44,958 nt of DNA, from positions 1 to 44,958 of the forward strand of contig NZ_WTVK01000045.1 in the NCBI RefSeq assembly GCF_012910805.1. The letters run 5' to 3'. The notes below the pieces were generated by a model. That model was not told the DNA's origin, ran no database searches, and saw nothing but the letters and a program-made list of their open reading frames with translations. Shown here piece after piece: positions 9,625 through 18,489 of this stretch. The translations under genes were made by a program, and so were the position numbers. How positions within the stretch are numbered: position 1 is the first letter of the stretch; each line of letters starts with the position of its first letter. Source of the stretch: Aromatoleum evansii (lineage in GTDB: Bacteria > Pseudomonadota > Gammaproteobacteria > Burkholderiales > Rhodocyclaceae).

Positions 9625-10689
9625 ATGCCCCTCGTTTCCATGCGCCAGCTGCTCGATCACGCCGCCGAAAACGGCTACGGTTTGCCGGCGTTCAACGTCA
9701 ATAACCTCGAGCAGGTCCAGGCGATCATGGAAGCCGCGGCCGAGTGCGACAGCCCGGTGATCATGCAGGCGTCGGCCGGCGCACGGAAGTACGCCGGCGA
9801 GGCCTTCCTGCGCCACCTGATCGATGCCGCCGTCGAGGCCTATCCGCAGATCCCCGTCGTGATGCACCAGGATCACGGCCAGTCGCCGGCGATCTGCATG
9901 GGCGCGATTCGTTCGGGCTTCTCCAGCGTGATGATGGACGGGTCGCTGCTGGAAGACGGCAAGACGCCGTCCTCCTATGAGTACAACGTCGCGGTGAGCC
10001 GCGAGGTGGTGAAGTTCTCGCACGCCATCGGCGTGACCGTGGAGGCCGAACTGGGCTGCCTCGGCTCGCTCGAGACCGGTCAGGCCGGCGAAGAGGACGG
10101 CGTCGGTGCGGAAGGAACGCTGGACCACTCGATGCTGCTCACCGATCCGGACCAGGCGGCCGACTTCGTCAAGCAGACCGACTGCGACGCGCTGGCGATC
10201 GCGATCGGCACGAGCCACGGCGCCTACAAATTCACGCGCAAACCCACCGGCGACATCCTCGCGATCGACCGCATCAAGGCGATCCACGCACGCCTGCCGA
10301 ACACCCACCTCGTGATGCACGGCTCGTCGAGCGTGCCGCAGGAACTGCTCGAGATCATCCGCCAGTACGGCGGCGACATGAAGGAAACCTACGGCGTGCC
10401 AGTCGAGGAGATCCAGACCGCGATCAAGTTCGGCGTGCGCAAGATCAACATCGACACCGACATCCGCCTCGCGATGACGGGCGCCGTGCGCAAGTTCCTG
10501 TTCGAGAACCCGTCCAAGTTCGATCCGCGCGAATTCCTCAAGCCGGCCCGCGAAGCCGCGAAGCTGGTGTGCAAGGCCCGCTTCGAGGCCTTCGGCTGCG
10601 CCGGCCAGGCCAGCCGCATCAAGCCCATGTCGCTGGAAAAGATCGCCGCGCGCTACAAGTCCGGCGAGCTCACCCAGGTCGTCCGCTAA
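9625..10689 (+). CDS. fba: Class II fructose-bisphosphate aldolase
   Basis: Zinc-dependent reversible aldol cleavage of fructose-1,6-bisphosphate; in Calvin-cycle organisms the same class also makes sedoheptulose-1,7-bisphosphate. At 354 residues it is of the CbbA-like class IIB type. Seen: GLPAFNVNN near the N-terminus, the metal/catalytic motif HQDHG (residues 81-85), the zinc-ligand region VEAELG, and C-terminal [19 protein letters not shown] ribosome binding site precedes the start. It belongs functionally with prk, tkt, gap and pgk. Another unknown gene follows 48 bases downstream. Confidence 0.96.
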   Translation: MPLVSMRQLLDHAAENGYGLPAFNVNNLEQVQAIMEAAAECDSPVIMQASAGARKYAGEAFLRHLIDAAVEAYPQIPVVMHQDHGQSPAICMGAIRSGFSSVMMDGSLLEDGKTPSSYEYNVAVSREVVKFSHAIGVTVEAELGCLGSLETGQAGEEDGVGAEGTLDHSMLLTDPDQAADFVKQTDCDALAIAIGTSHGAYKFTRKPTGDILAIDRIKAIHARLPNTHLVMHGSSSVPQELLEIIRQYGGDMKETYGVPVEEIQTAIKFGVRKINIDTDIRLAMTGAVRKFLFENPSKFDPREFLKPAREAAKLVCKARFEAFGCAGQASRIKPMSLEKIAARYKSGELTQVVR

Positions 10690-10702
10690 GCCCCGGACGG
10701 GC

Positions 10703-10720
10703 CCGCGCCTTCGGGCGCGG
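10703..10720 (+). other. UUCG-tetraloop hairpin after fba
   Basis: A perfect 7-bp stem (CCGCGCC / GGCGCGG) closes a TTCG loop with C-G at its base, a classic extra-stable tetraloop. It lies 13 bases after the fba stop and 18 before the next start, without a T run. It is likely an mRNA-stability or partial-termination element. Confidence 0.6.
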
Positions 10721-10737
10721 CGCCCACCCGCGCAACC

Positions 10738-11409
10738 ATGTCCAAGCCCAACCTGAAGCTCACGGTCAGCTTCGAGTTCGAACTCGAGGCGCCCGCCGCT
10801 TTCGTTGACGCCAGTCACGAGAAGCTGTGCAAGGCCGTGCAGGAACTCCTCGGCGCCATGGTGCTGCAGGGAATGCCGACGGTGACGGCAAAGCAGCTCG
10901 CGAAGGCGGGCGTCGCGGTGCTTTCCCACCACCATCACCTCGACGTGCTGAACACCGCCGCGACGTCGGTTCCGCGCGCGGAGCTCGTCGCCGCCGGCCC
11001 GCATCTCACCGACGACGAACTCGATCAGCTTGCGCGCCGCTCGGCCGGGCGCGTGCCCCTCGCCGACGCCGAGCGCGGGCGCTTCCTGCGGCGCCATGCC
11101 CTCGCGCTCGCGGGTGAATTCCGCATGGTGCCCTGCGTGGTCGGGGCGCGCCTGAGTTCCGGCAAGGACGCCACCCTCGCCGCACGGCTGAACCTCACCA
11201 ACGGCAGCGTGCTGGTCAGCGAGCAAGACCGCCAGAGCCGCTTGCAGGCCAATCAGGACGGGCTGGTGGTGGCCATCCAGGGTTCGGAAGTCCGCCTGCG
11301 CGGCGCCTGTGCCGGACACACGCTGAGCGGCCCTGTGATCGAGGTGGCGCTCGGAGAGCTCGCGGCGCACCGCGACGCCCTGGTCGCCCTCTGGCAGAAG
11401 GGCGGCTGA
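10738..11409 (+). CDS. Hypothetical protein downstream of fba
   Basis: A 223-residue soluble-looking protein that I cannot assign to a family. It has no signal peptide or transmembrane segment. The N-terminus (residues 4-20) is a strand-like LKLTVSFEFELEAP. A run of four histidines followed by LDVLN lies at about residues 63-69, and one Cys is seen in the second half at VPCVVG. It follows fba by 48 bases on the same strand, so co-transcription is likely, across a UUCG hairpin. A convergent diguanylate cyclase gene lies downstream. Function unknown; no role in sugar metabolism should be assumed. Confidence 0.8.
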   Translation: MSKPNLKLTVSFEFELEAPAAFVDASHEKLCKAVQELLGAMVLQGMPTVTAKQLAKAGVAVLSHHHHLDVLNTAATSVPRAELVAAGPHLTDDELDQLARRSAGRVPLADAERGRFLRRHALALAGEFRMVPCVVGARLSSGKDATLAARLNLTNGSVLVSEQDRQSRLQANQDGLVVAIQGSEVRLRGACAGHTLSGPVIEVALGELAAHRDALVALWQKGG

Positions 11410-11432
11410 TCCCGCCCTGCAGTTGAGGGCCC

Positions 11433-11450
11433 GCCCGCCGCGCGGCGGGC
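11433..11450. terminator. Palindrome between convergent genes
   Basis: An 18-base perfect palindrome (GCCCGCCG twice in inverted order around CG) lies in the 72-base gap between two convergent genes. No T run, so it may act as a weak bidirectional terminator or just limit read-through. Confidence 0.45.
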
Positions 11451-11481
11451 GATCCCGGGCAATTCTGCCGCTTGGCGCCGC

Positions 11482-13347
11482 TCAGTACGAGTCGGCGTGC
11501 CCTTCCCACATCTCGGGCCTGAAGCGCACGACGCGGTTGCGCCCGTCTTCCTTCGCGCGGTAGAGGGCCACGTCGGCAAACTTCACGGCCTGCCAGAAGG
11601 TCTGGCTGTCCTCGGGGAACATCGCGACGCCGATCGAGATCGTCTTCTGCAGTACGGCGCCGCCGATCTGGATCTTCAGGCCCTCGACCGTGGCGCGGAT
11701 GTTCTCGGCGACACGCAGCGCGTTCTCGGCCTCGGTTTCCTGCAGGACGATGAGGAACTCCTCGCCACCGAAACGGATGACCATGTCGGACGCCCGCACC
11801 GAGGTCCGCAGCACGGCAGCCAGGGATTTCAGCACGGCGTCGCCGGCATCGTGGCCGTAGGTGTCGTTGACCATCTTGAAGTAGTCGATGTCCAGCACCA
11901 GGATGGCCAGCTCGGTCTTGCGCCGACGCGCGGTGGCGACCAGGGTGTCGACGTATTCCTCGAGGAAGCGCCGGTTGTTCAGTCCGGTCATCGCATCGCG
12001 CAGCGAAGACTCGCGCAGCGTCTCGGTGAGGCGCTTGGCCTCGAGCACGGGCGCCATCTCGCGCACGTAGACGTTCACGTACGGGACCTGCGCGTGGAAG
12101 CGCGCGGCCTCGGATTCGCGCACCACGAGCTGGACGATGCTGCCCACCGAGCCGGACTGCATGATCGGCACGCAGTAGTGGCGCCGCGTCTCGCCCGCTT
12201 CCTCGGGCTGCTTGAACGCATAGCAGATGCCCGGCTGGGTGAGCCCGTCGACGGTATGGCCGGAGCGCTTGGCGCGGCACATGTCGCTGCGCACGAGGAT
12301 CTGCGGATCGCACCAGCGGCACGGACTGCCCTGCACGCCATCGACCATGAAGGGTTCCAGCTGCTTCGGCCCGGACGTCTCGTAGATGGAGAATTCGCGC
12401 ACGCCGAACTGGTCGGTCAGCACGCGCCCGAAGCGGTCGAAGATCTCGGACTTGGTCTCGTCCTCCTCGATCGCCTGCTTGAAGCTGGAGGCGTCGGCGA
12501 GGCCATTGACCATGTCGATCGCGACCTCGAGCTGGTTGTCGTCCTGCCTCAGGGTGCGGCCGGTGAGCTGCACGACGCGCTGGCTGATGCGCGCGAGGCC
12601 GTCGTCGAGGAAGGCGAGCAGGCTGTTTGTTTCGCTCGCGATCTGGCCGATCTCGTCGTCGGTGCGCTTCTCCACGCGCCCCTTGAAATCGCCCTTCAGG
12701 GCGCGCTGCACCGCGCGCTCCACGGCCTGTGCGGTGGACCCCACGGGCAGGATCAGGCGCCGCGCGAGCACGATGGACAGCGCCGCGAACATGGCCATCG
12801 TGATGCTGATCCAGGTCACGGTCATGAGCGCCTTCGCCTTGAGTTCGGTGAGCGACAGCTCCATGGTCACCGCGCCGAGCACCGTGCCCTCGTTGACCTT
12901 GTGGCACTGCAGGCAGTTGGGCTTGCCGCTCGAGGAGGCGGCGAACGGGATGGTGCCGCGGAACACCGAATCGCCGGCCTCGTCGCGGATCTCGTAGCGG
13001 GGCTGGCCGTCGGCGAGCACGAGTTTCTCGATTTCGTCGGCGTTCATTTCGCGGTTCATGCCGGCGCCGAACTGCTCATTCACATGCGACGAGCGCACGA
13101 CTCGCGCGGTGCGCAAGCCCTGGACCTCGACCAGGCGATTGAGGAACTGCTCGCGCTTGTCGATGACGCCCTGGATCATCGCCTCGGTCAGATGGACGCG
13201 CACGATTTCCGCGGCCGTGCGCACATGCGCGGTCGAGGAGGCAATCGAATAGCTGCGGAAGGCATAGAGGCTGATCAGGATGAGCAGCACGAGTGTTCCC
13301 ACCGCGATGCCGCCGAACAGCAGGGTCATCTTACGATTCAGATTCAT
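11482..13347 (-). CDS. Membrane diguanylate cyclase with periplasmic CxxCH motif
   Basis: 621 residues. A transmembrane helix at about 8-30 is followed by a periplasmic sensor (31-170) containing CLQCH (145-149), the heme-c attachment motif. A second helix (about 172-198) and a HAMP-like linker come next. A cytoplasmic middle domain has Cys343, 346, 357, 375 and 392. The C-terminal GGDEF domain (about 445-610) carries GGEEF (527-531) and the inhibitory-site RASD (518-521). It should therefore make c-di-GMP with product inhibition. Heme attachment and redox sensing are inferred. The frame is open upstream, but the start at 13347 has a GGAG site and places the first helix correctly. It is divergent from the peroxidase gene. 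Confidence 0.9.
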   Translation of the reverse strand: MNLNRKMTLLFGGIAVGTLVLLILISLYAFRSYSIASSTAHVRTAAEIVRVHLTEAMIQGVIDKREQFLNRLVEVQGLRTARVVRSSHVNEQFGAGMNREMNADEIEKLVLADGQPRYEIRDEAGDSVFRGTIPFAASSSGKPNCLQCHKVNEGTVLGAVTMELSLTELKAKALMTVTWISITMAMFAALSIVLARRLILPVGSTAQAVERAVQRALKGDFKGRVEKRTDDEIGQIASETNSLLAFLDDGLARISQRVVQLTGRTLRQDDNQLEVAIDMVNGLADASSFKQAIEEDETKSEIFDRFGRVLTDQFGVREFSIYETSGPKQLEPFMVDGVQGSPCRWCDPQILVRSDMCRAKRSGHTVDGLTQPGICYAFKQPEEAGETRRHYCVPIMQSGSVGSIVQLVVRESEAARFHAQVPYVNVYVREMAPVLEAKRLTETLRESSLRDAMTGLNNRRFLEEYVDTLVATARRRKTELAILVLDIDYFKMVNDTYGHDAGDAVLKSLAAVLRTSVRASDMVIRFGGEEFLIVLQETEAENALRVAENIRATVEGLKIQIGGAVLQKTISIGVAMFPEDSQTFWQAVKFADVALYRAKEDGRNRVVRFRPEMWEGHADSY

Positions 13348-13540
13348 TCGGACTCCGAGGGTACGCGACGCCCCCGCTTGTTTATTTCGCCGGGGTGCAA
13401 TTATGCCCGGAAAAGCTTTGTAACACCCGACGAAAGGGGTAGTCGGGCTTGCTCGTGGCATTGCCCGGACCGATGCGCGGCGAACTCGAAGCCGCCTTGG
13501 CGGTCACACTCGCACCCCAGCCCCAGACAGCGAGAAGAAG

Positions 13541-14089
13541 ATGATCCGCGCATTCCTCGCGGCGGCGTGTGCCGCCCTGTTCCTCCCCCTCGGCGCGACT
13601 GCGGCCGGCCCGGCCGACGGACTTGCCTACCTGGATCACTCCCTGCGCCGACTGCATTCCGACGAAGTCGTCAACCTGCGCCAGCGTTATGGGGGCAAGC
13701 CGCTGCTGATCGTCAACACCGCCAGCCACTGCGGCTTCACGGGACAGTTCAAGGCCCTCGAAGCGGTGCACAAGGCATACACGGACCGCGGCCTGAAGGT
13801 CGTCGGCTTCGCTTCGAACGACTTTCGCCAGGAAGCCGCCAACGAGGCGGAGGCCGCGCAGGTGTGCTTCGTGAACTACGGGGTGAGCTTCGACATGTTC
13901 GCGCCGATCGGCGTCCGCGGCGACGGCGCCCACCCGGTGTTCCGTGAACTGGCGCGACAATCCGGCGCCCCGCGCTGGAACTTCCACAAGTACGTGGTGG
14001 ATCGCAACGGCAAGGTGATCGCAGCGTTCCCGAGCCGGGTCGAGCCGGACTCGCGCGAGGTGCGCGAGGCGATCGAGCGCGCGCTTTAG
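13541..14089 (+). CDS. Exported glutathione peroxidase family protein
   Basis: 182 residues with a Sec signal peptide (about 1-22, ending GATAA). The peroxidase core has NTASHCGFTGQ, with the peroxidatic Cys64 (in place of selenocysteine) and Gln69, then FASNDF and the Trp motif WNFHKYVVD. It should reduce peroxides, probably with thioredoxin-like rather than glutathione donors, as known for bacterial Cys-type members, and it acts in the periplasm. A GAGAAG ribosome binding site precedes the ATG. It lies between two c-di-GMP enzymes with CxxCH sensors, but no functional link is shown. Confidence 0.9.
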   Translation: MIRAFLAAACAALFLPLGATAAGPADGLAYLDHSLRRLHSDEVVNLRQRYGGKPLLIVNTASHCGFTGQFKALEAVHKAYTDRGLKVVGFASNDFRQEAANEAEAAQVCFVNYGVSFDMFAPIGVRGDGAHPVFRELARQSGAPRWNFHKYVVDRNGKVIAAFPSRVEPDSREVREAIERAL

Positions 14090-14202
14090 GCGGAAAGGAT
14101 CCTGCGGCGCCCTGCCCGGCGGCCGATGACCGGGGCGGGCATTCGTGACATCATCCCGCTCGCCGCGGGATCCGCCCGCATGAGACACCGCCGGGGCCGC
14201 CC

Positions 14203-14901
14203 ATGTCACCTTCCGCCGTGCAGCTCGCCACCCTCGTCGCCGCGTGGGCGCTGTACGGCGTGATCCATTCGCTGCTCGCCTCGTTCACGGCGAAGGAATT
14301 CGTCGCACGGCGCTGGCCCGCCGCAGCGCGCGCCTACCGGCTGGCCTTCAACGCGATCGCGGGCCTGCTGCTCGTGCCCCCCGCGTGGCTCACCTTCGAG
14401 CTGCGCGGTCCTCTGCTGTGGGAATGGTCGGGCATCGGCGCGTGGCTTGCGAATGCCGTCGCGCTGGGCGCCCTGGCGGGTTTCCTGTGGACCACGCGCC
14501 ATTACGACATGAACAGCTTTTCCGGTCTCGCGCAGTGGCACGCGGGCGGCAATCCGCCGCTGCACGACGAAGGGCGCCTGCAGTTGTCGCCGCTGCACCG
14601 CGTCGTGCGCCACCCGTGGTACTTCCTGGGCCTGCTGATCCTGTGGACGCGCGACATGGATGCGGCGCGGCTCACGTCCTCGCTGTGCATCACCGCCTAC
14701 CTGTGGATCGGCTCGCTGCTCGAGGAGCGCAAGCTCCTCGCCCTGCACGGCACGGCCTACGCCCGCTACCGAGCCGCGGTCGCCGGGCTGGTCCCGCTGC
14801 CCGGCCGCTTCCTCACCCGCGAGCAGGCCGATACGCTGCTCGCGGGGACTGATTCCCCTCCCCGGGACAAGGCTTTCCGTAACGGGGGCGGGGGAGTATA
14901 G
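14203..14901 (+). CDS. ICMT/NnrU-like integral membrane methyltransferase homologue
   Basis: A 232-residue membrane protein with about five hydrophobic helices. The C-terminal half has the hallmark RHPWYFLGLL, followed by a helix and EERKLLALHGTAYARYR, as in the isoprenylcysteine methyltransferase/PEMT superfamily, including NnrU-like and MddA-like proteins. The family binds S-adenosylmethionine at the membrane surface; the substrate here cannot be told. The start has no strong ribosome binding site, so a nearby alternative is possible. It follows the peroxidase gene by 113 bases on the same strand. The last 15 residues are polar and Gly-rich and look less constrained. Confidence 0.75.
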   Translation: MSPSAVQLATLVAAWALYGVIHSLLASFTAKEFVARRWPAAARAYRLAFNAIAGLLLVPPAWLTFELRGPLLWEWSGIGAWLANAVALGALAGFLWTTRHYDMNSFSGLAQWHAGGNPPLHDEGRLQLSPLHRVVRHPWYFLGLLILWTRDMDAARLTSSLCITAYLWIGSLLEERKLLALHGTAYARYRAAVAGLVPLPGRFLTREQADTLLAGTDSPPRDKAFRNGGGGV

Positions 14902-15014
14902 TCCGCGGAAATTTCCTTTTTGTTACGCGTTCTTACACTTCGCCTCGGGCGTCGGACCGGTCCCCGGCAGTGACCGCGTGCGGCGCCTGTGCAAGTCCCG
15001 GATCGCCTCACGCA

Positions 15015-17585
15015 ATGACTCCGATCAAGACCATCCGCGGACTCCTGCTGACTGCTGCCGTCGTGTTCTCGACGGCGCTCGCGCTCGCCACCCAGTACGT
15101 CGTGTCCGGCCTCCACGAGCGCTCGATCCGCGAGGAAGCGATGCGCGACGCGCACACCTTCTCGGAAATGACCTTCCAGTCGATGTTCCAGCTGATGCGC
15201 ACCGGCTGGACGCGCACGCAGCTCGAGGAATTCATCCGCGCGATCGAGCGTTCGGTGGACAAGACCAAGCACCAGATCGCCATCTATCGTGCGCCGCGCG
15301 TCACCGAACTGTTCGGCGAGATCCGGCAGCGCGAGATGGATGCCGCGATCCTCGAGGTGATCGCGACCGGCGAGAGCCGGCGCGTGGATGACGGCCCGGA
15401 GGTGCGCTTCATCAATCCCCTGCGCGCCGAGGCAGAATGCCGCCAATGCCACACCAACGCGAAGCCGGGCGAGGTGCTGGGGGTGATCGACGTGCGGCAG
15501 GACATCCGGCCGCTCCTCGACGCCGGCAAGCGCCAGTTCATGTTCGCCTTCGCCCCGGTGGTGCCGGTGGCGATCGTGGCGACGCTGCTGATGGTGATTT
15601 ATATCCGCCGCCGGCTGGACAAGGCGATTGCGGGCTTTGCGAAGAACATACGCTCCATCAGCCGACTGTCCGACCTCAAGCAGATCGAAAAGGCCTCGCT
15701 TGATTTCGGCTTCAGCGAATTCAGCCCGGTCGCCACCGAAGTGAAGCAGCTCACCGAGCGGGTGCGCAGCGTGGCCGTCGACAAGGAGATGCTCGAGTTC
15801 GAGATCCGCCTGCTGGAGAAATTCATCCTCACCTCCGATGTCGTCAAGGACTGGCGTGAGTACGTGAATCGCCTGCTCATCGACATCGACGGGGTGATGC
15901 CCGCCTATGCGCTGTTCTCGATCTTCAAGACCGGCGACGACATCTTCGACCTCGAGGTGTTCTGGCGCTACACGCCGTCGACCGAGAGCCGGCAGCTGTT
16001 CGAGGAGACGGTGCGCGAATCGCTGCGCCGCAATCCCTACTTCGCCGACGGCTACGCGGTGCGCATCGAGCACAACATCGCCGACAGCTCGCGCAATTCG
16101 CCCGAACTGGTGCGCAGCGATATCGAAGTGCAGACGAAGTCACTGCTGGTCGAGGCCCCCAAGATCGGCGGCATCGTCGGCATCGGCATGCAGGCCCAGG
16201 CCGGCGCGGACACGACGCGCTGGCTGGTGGTCGAGAGCATCCTGTCGACCTTGCTGAACGTGGTCGGCTCGGTGAAGGCGATCGACAAGTACACCAAGGA
16301 TCTCGAGTACTACGCGACGCGCGATCCCCTGACCAATCTCTACAACCAGCGCGTCTTCTGGGAACTGCTGGACAGCGAGGCGACGCGCTCGGGCCGTCAC
16401 GGCTACAAGTTCGGCCTGCTGATGATCGACGCCGACAACTTCAAGTCGGTGAACGACACCTACGGCCACGGCTTCGGCGACGTGTTCCTGCAGGAGGTCG
16501 CGACGACCATCCGGCGTGCGATCCGCGAGGACGACCTGCTGGCGCGCTATGGCGGCGACGAGTTCGTCGCGATCCTGCCCGAGACCGACCTTGCGGGCAC
16601 CATCGAGGTCGCCCAGCGCATCATCGACGCCGTCACCTCGCTGGCGATCGAGACGCCGGACAATACACGCGTGAACGGCTCGCTGTCGGTCGGCATGGCG
16701 GTCTATCCGGACCACGCCATCGAGACCAAGGACCTCTTCCTCTTCGCCGACAGCATGATGTATCGCGCCAAGGCCGATGGCAAAGGCCGCGTGGCGATCC
16801 CGACTGAACAAGACGTGGTCGAGGTGTTCCGCTCGCTGTCCGAGAAGAGCATGCTGATCCTCGCCGCCGTCGAGGCGCGCGGGGTGATCCCCTACTACCA
16901 GCCCATCATCGACCCCAGGACGGGCAAGGTGGAGGCGCTCGAAGTGCTCGCGCGCATCCGCCTCGACGACGGCTCCATCCTCGTCGCCGACGCCTTCGTC
17001 GCGATCGCCGAGAAGATGGGCCTGATGCACAAGCTCGACTACATCCTGATGGAGCGCGCGCTCGAGGCCGCCGTCGCGGCCGATTACCAGGGCCTGCTGT
17101 TCCTCAACATGTCTCCGCGCGCGCTGGTGCTCACCGATTTCGTGCAGGAGACGCGGCGCATTGCCGGCGCATCGGGCTTCGATCCCGCGCGCATCGTGTT
17201 CGAGATCACCGAGCGCGAGACGATCAAGAACATGGCGCTACTGGAACGCTTCATCAACACCCTGCGCAGCGAAGGCTTCCGTCTCGCGATCGACGACTTC
17301 GGCTCGGGCTTCTCGTCCTTCCACTACGTGAAGCGCTTCCCGATCGATTTCCTCAAGATCGAGGGCGACTTCATCGTCGGCATGAAGCACAACGACAAGG
17401 ACCGCGCCCTGGTGCGCAGCATCGTCGCGCTCGCGCGTGACCTGGGCATCCGCACGGTGGCCGAATATGTGGAGGATGCCGAAGTGCTGGACAAGGTGAT
17501 CGACCAGTCGATCGACCTCGCCCAGGGCTATCACATCCAGCGCCCGACACCGTCCATCGAGCAGGCCATCGGCATCGGCAGCTAA
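15015..17585 (+). CDS. Membrane GGDEF-EAL protein with periplasmic CxxCH motif
   Basis: 856 residues. Transmembrane helices lie at about 7-30 and 178-198 and flank a periplasmic domain with CRQCH (142-146), a heme-c-type motif. A cytoplasmic GAF-like region (about 260-420) follows. The GGDEF domain (430-595) has intact GGDEF (513-517) and the inhibitory-site REDD (504-507). The EAL domain (605-850) has EAL at 640-642, NMSP, EITERE and DDFGSG, so both active sites look intact. It may both make and break c-di-GMP depending on the sensor state. The ATG at 15015 is chosen because it places the first helix at the N-terminus; its ribosome binding site is weak. Confidence 0.92.
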   Translation: MTPIKTIRGLLLTAAVVFSTALALATQYVVSGLHERSIREEAMRDAHTFSEMTFQSMFQLMRTGWTRTQLEEFIRAIERSVDKTKHQIAIYRAPRVTELFGEIRQREMDAAILEVIATGESRRVDDGPEVRFINPLRAEAECRQCHTNAKPGEVLGVIDVRQDIRPLLDAGKRQFMFAFAPVVPVAIVATLLMVIYIRRRLDKAIAGFAKNIRSISRLSDLKQIEKASLDFGFSEFSPVATEVKQLTERVRSVAVDKEMLEFEIRLLEKFILTSDVVKDWREYVNRLLIDIDGVMPAYALFSIFKTGDDIFDLEVFWRYTPSTESRQLFEETVRESLRRNPYFADGYAVRIEHNIADSSRNSPELVRSDIEVQTKSLLVEAPKIGGIVGIGMQAQAGADTTRWLVVESILSTLLNVVGSVKAIDKYTKDLEYYATRDPLTNLYNQRVFWELLDSEATRSGRHGYKFGLLMIDADNFKSVNDTYGHGFGDVFLQEVATTIRRAIREDDLLARYGGDEFVAILPETDLAGTIEVAQRIIDAVTSLAIETPDNTRVNGSLSVGMAVYPDHAIETKDLFLFADSMMYRAKADGKGRVAIPTEQDVVEVFRSLSEKSMLILAAVEARGVIPYYQPIIDPRTGKVEALEVLARIRLDDGSILVADAFVAIAEKMGLMHKLDYILMERALEAAVAADYQGLLFLNMSPRALVLTDFVQETRRIAGASGFDPARIVFEITERETIKNMALLERFINTLRSEGFRLAIDDFGSGFSSFHYVKRFPIDFLKIEGDFIVGMKHNDKDRALVRSIVALARDLGIRTVAEYVEDAEVLDKVIDQSIDLAQGYHIQRPTPSIEQAIGIGS

Positions 17586-17680
17586 GCCCGGCACTTACAA
17601 TTCGTTATGCTTCCCGGAACCCCGGATAGGCGGACACGCTCAAAATATCTGCGTTTCCCCATTCAACTCAGGAGGCAATA

Positions 17681-18376
17681 ATGAAAAAAACATTGGTTGT
17701 CACGGCCCTGTCGGTCCTGACGATCGCCGGCTGCGCACAGAATCCCTTCTACGGCGAGAACGCGCAGACGGCGCGCGGGGCCGCCATCGGCGCCGGCGCG
17801 GGGGCGATCCTCGGCAACGTCGTTGCCGGTTCGGGCAACCGCACGACGGGCGGCCTGGTGGGCGCGGCGATCGGCGCGACCGTCGGCGGTCTGGTCGGAC
17901 GCCAGATGGACAAGCAGGAAGCCGAATTGCGCCAGCAGATGGCCGGCACCGGCGTGCAAGTGCAACGCCAGGGCGACACGATCCGCCTGCAGGCACCCGA
18001 GAACATCACTTTCGACACCGGCCGCGCCGACGTGAAGCCGCAATTCCAGCCGGTACTGACGCGCGTTTCCCACAGCATCCAGCAGTATCCCGACACCGTC
18101 GTGCAGATCGAGGGCCACACGGACTCGACCGGCTCGGCGAGCTTCAACCAGACGCTGTCCGAGAACCGCGCCGAGGCCGTGCGCAGCTACATGGCCCAGC
18201 GCGGCGTGGAATCGAACCGGCTGATCGCCGTCGGCTACGGCGCATCGCGCCCCGTCGCCGACAACGGCACGCCCCAGGGCCGCGCGCAGAACCGTCGCGT
18301 GGAAGTGCTGATCGTACCGGCACAGGCCCAACAGCAGCCGGGCATGATGCAGCCGGCCCCTGCGCCGCGCTATTGA
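17681..18376 (+). CDS. OmpA-family lipoprotein with glycine-zipper
   Basis: 231 residues. A lipoprotein signal ends LTIAGC, with the lipidated Cys18. A glycine-zipper segment (about 32-75, many GxxxG) is probably membrane-associated. A C-terminal OmpA-like peptidoglycan-binding domain (about 105-215) has FDTG, EGHTDSTGS, LSENRAEAVR and NRRVEV. It is of the YiaD type and likely anchors the outer membrane to peptidoglycan. A strong AGGAGG site lies before the ATG. A hairpin follows at 18400. Surrounding genes are independent. Confidence 0.92.
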   Translation: MKKTLVVTALSVLTIAGCAQNPFYGENAQTARGAAIGAGAGAILGNVVAGSGNRTTGGLVGAAIGATVGGLVGRQMDKQEAELRQQMAGTGVQVQRQGDTIRLQAPENITFDTGRADVKPQFQPVLTRVSHSIQQYPDTVVQIEGHTDSTGSASFNQTLSENRAEAVRSYMAQRGVESNRLIAVGYGASRPVADNGTPQGRAQNRRVEVLIVPAQAQQQPGMMQPAPAPRY

Positions 18377-18399
18377 GCACTTCCCTTCCCAACCGCCCC

Positions 18400-18437
18400 G
18401 CCCCGCCGCGGCAGCACGCCCGGCGCGACGGGGCTTT
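18400..18437 (+). terminator. Likely terminator after the OmpA lipoprotein gene
   Basis: GCCCCG and CGGGGC arms enclose further GC-rich pairing and are followed by TTT. It begins 23 bases after the stop codon. Confidence 0.4.
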
Positions 18438-18489
18438 CGCAATCGCTCCGCGGCCGTTAACCTAGCGCGCTCGACCTCGTTGCCGCGCC

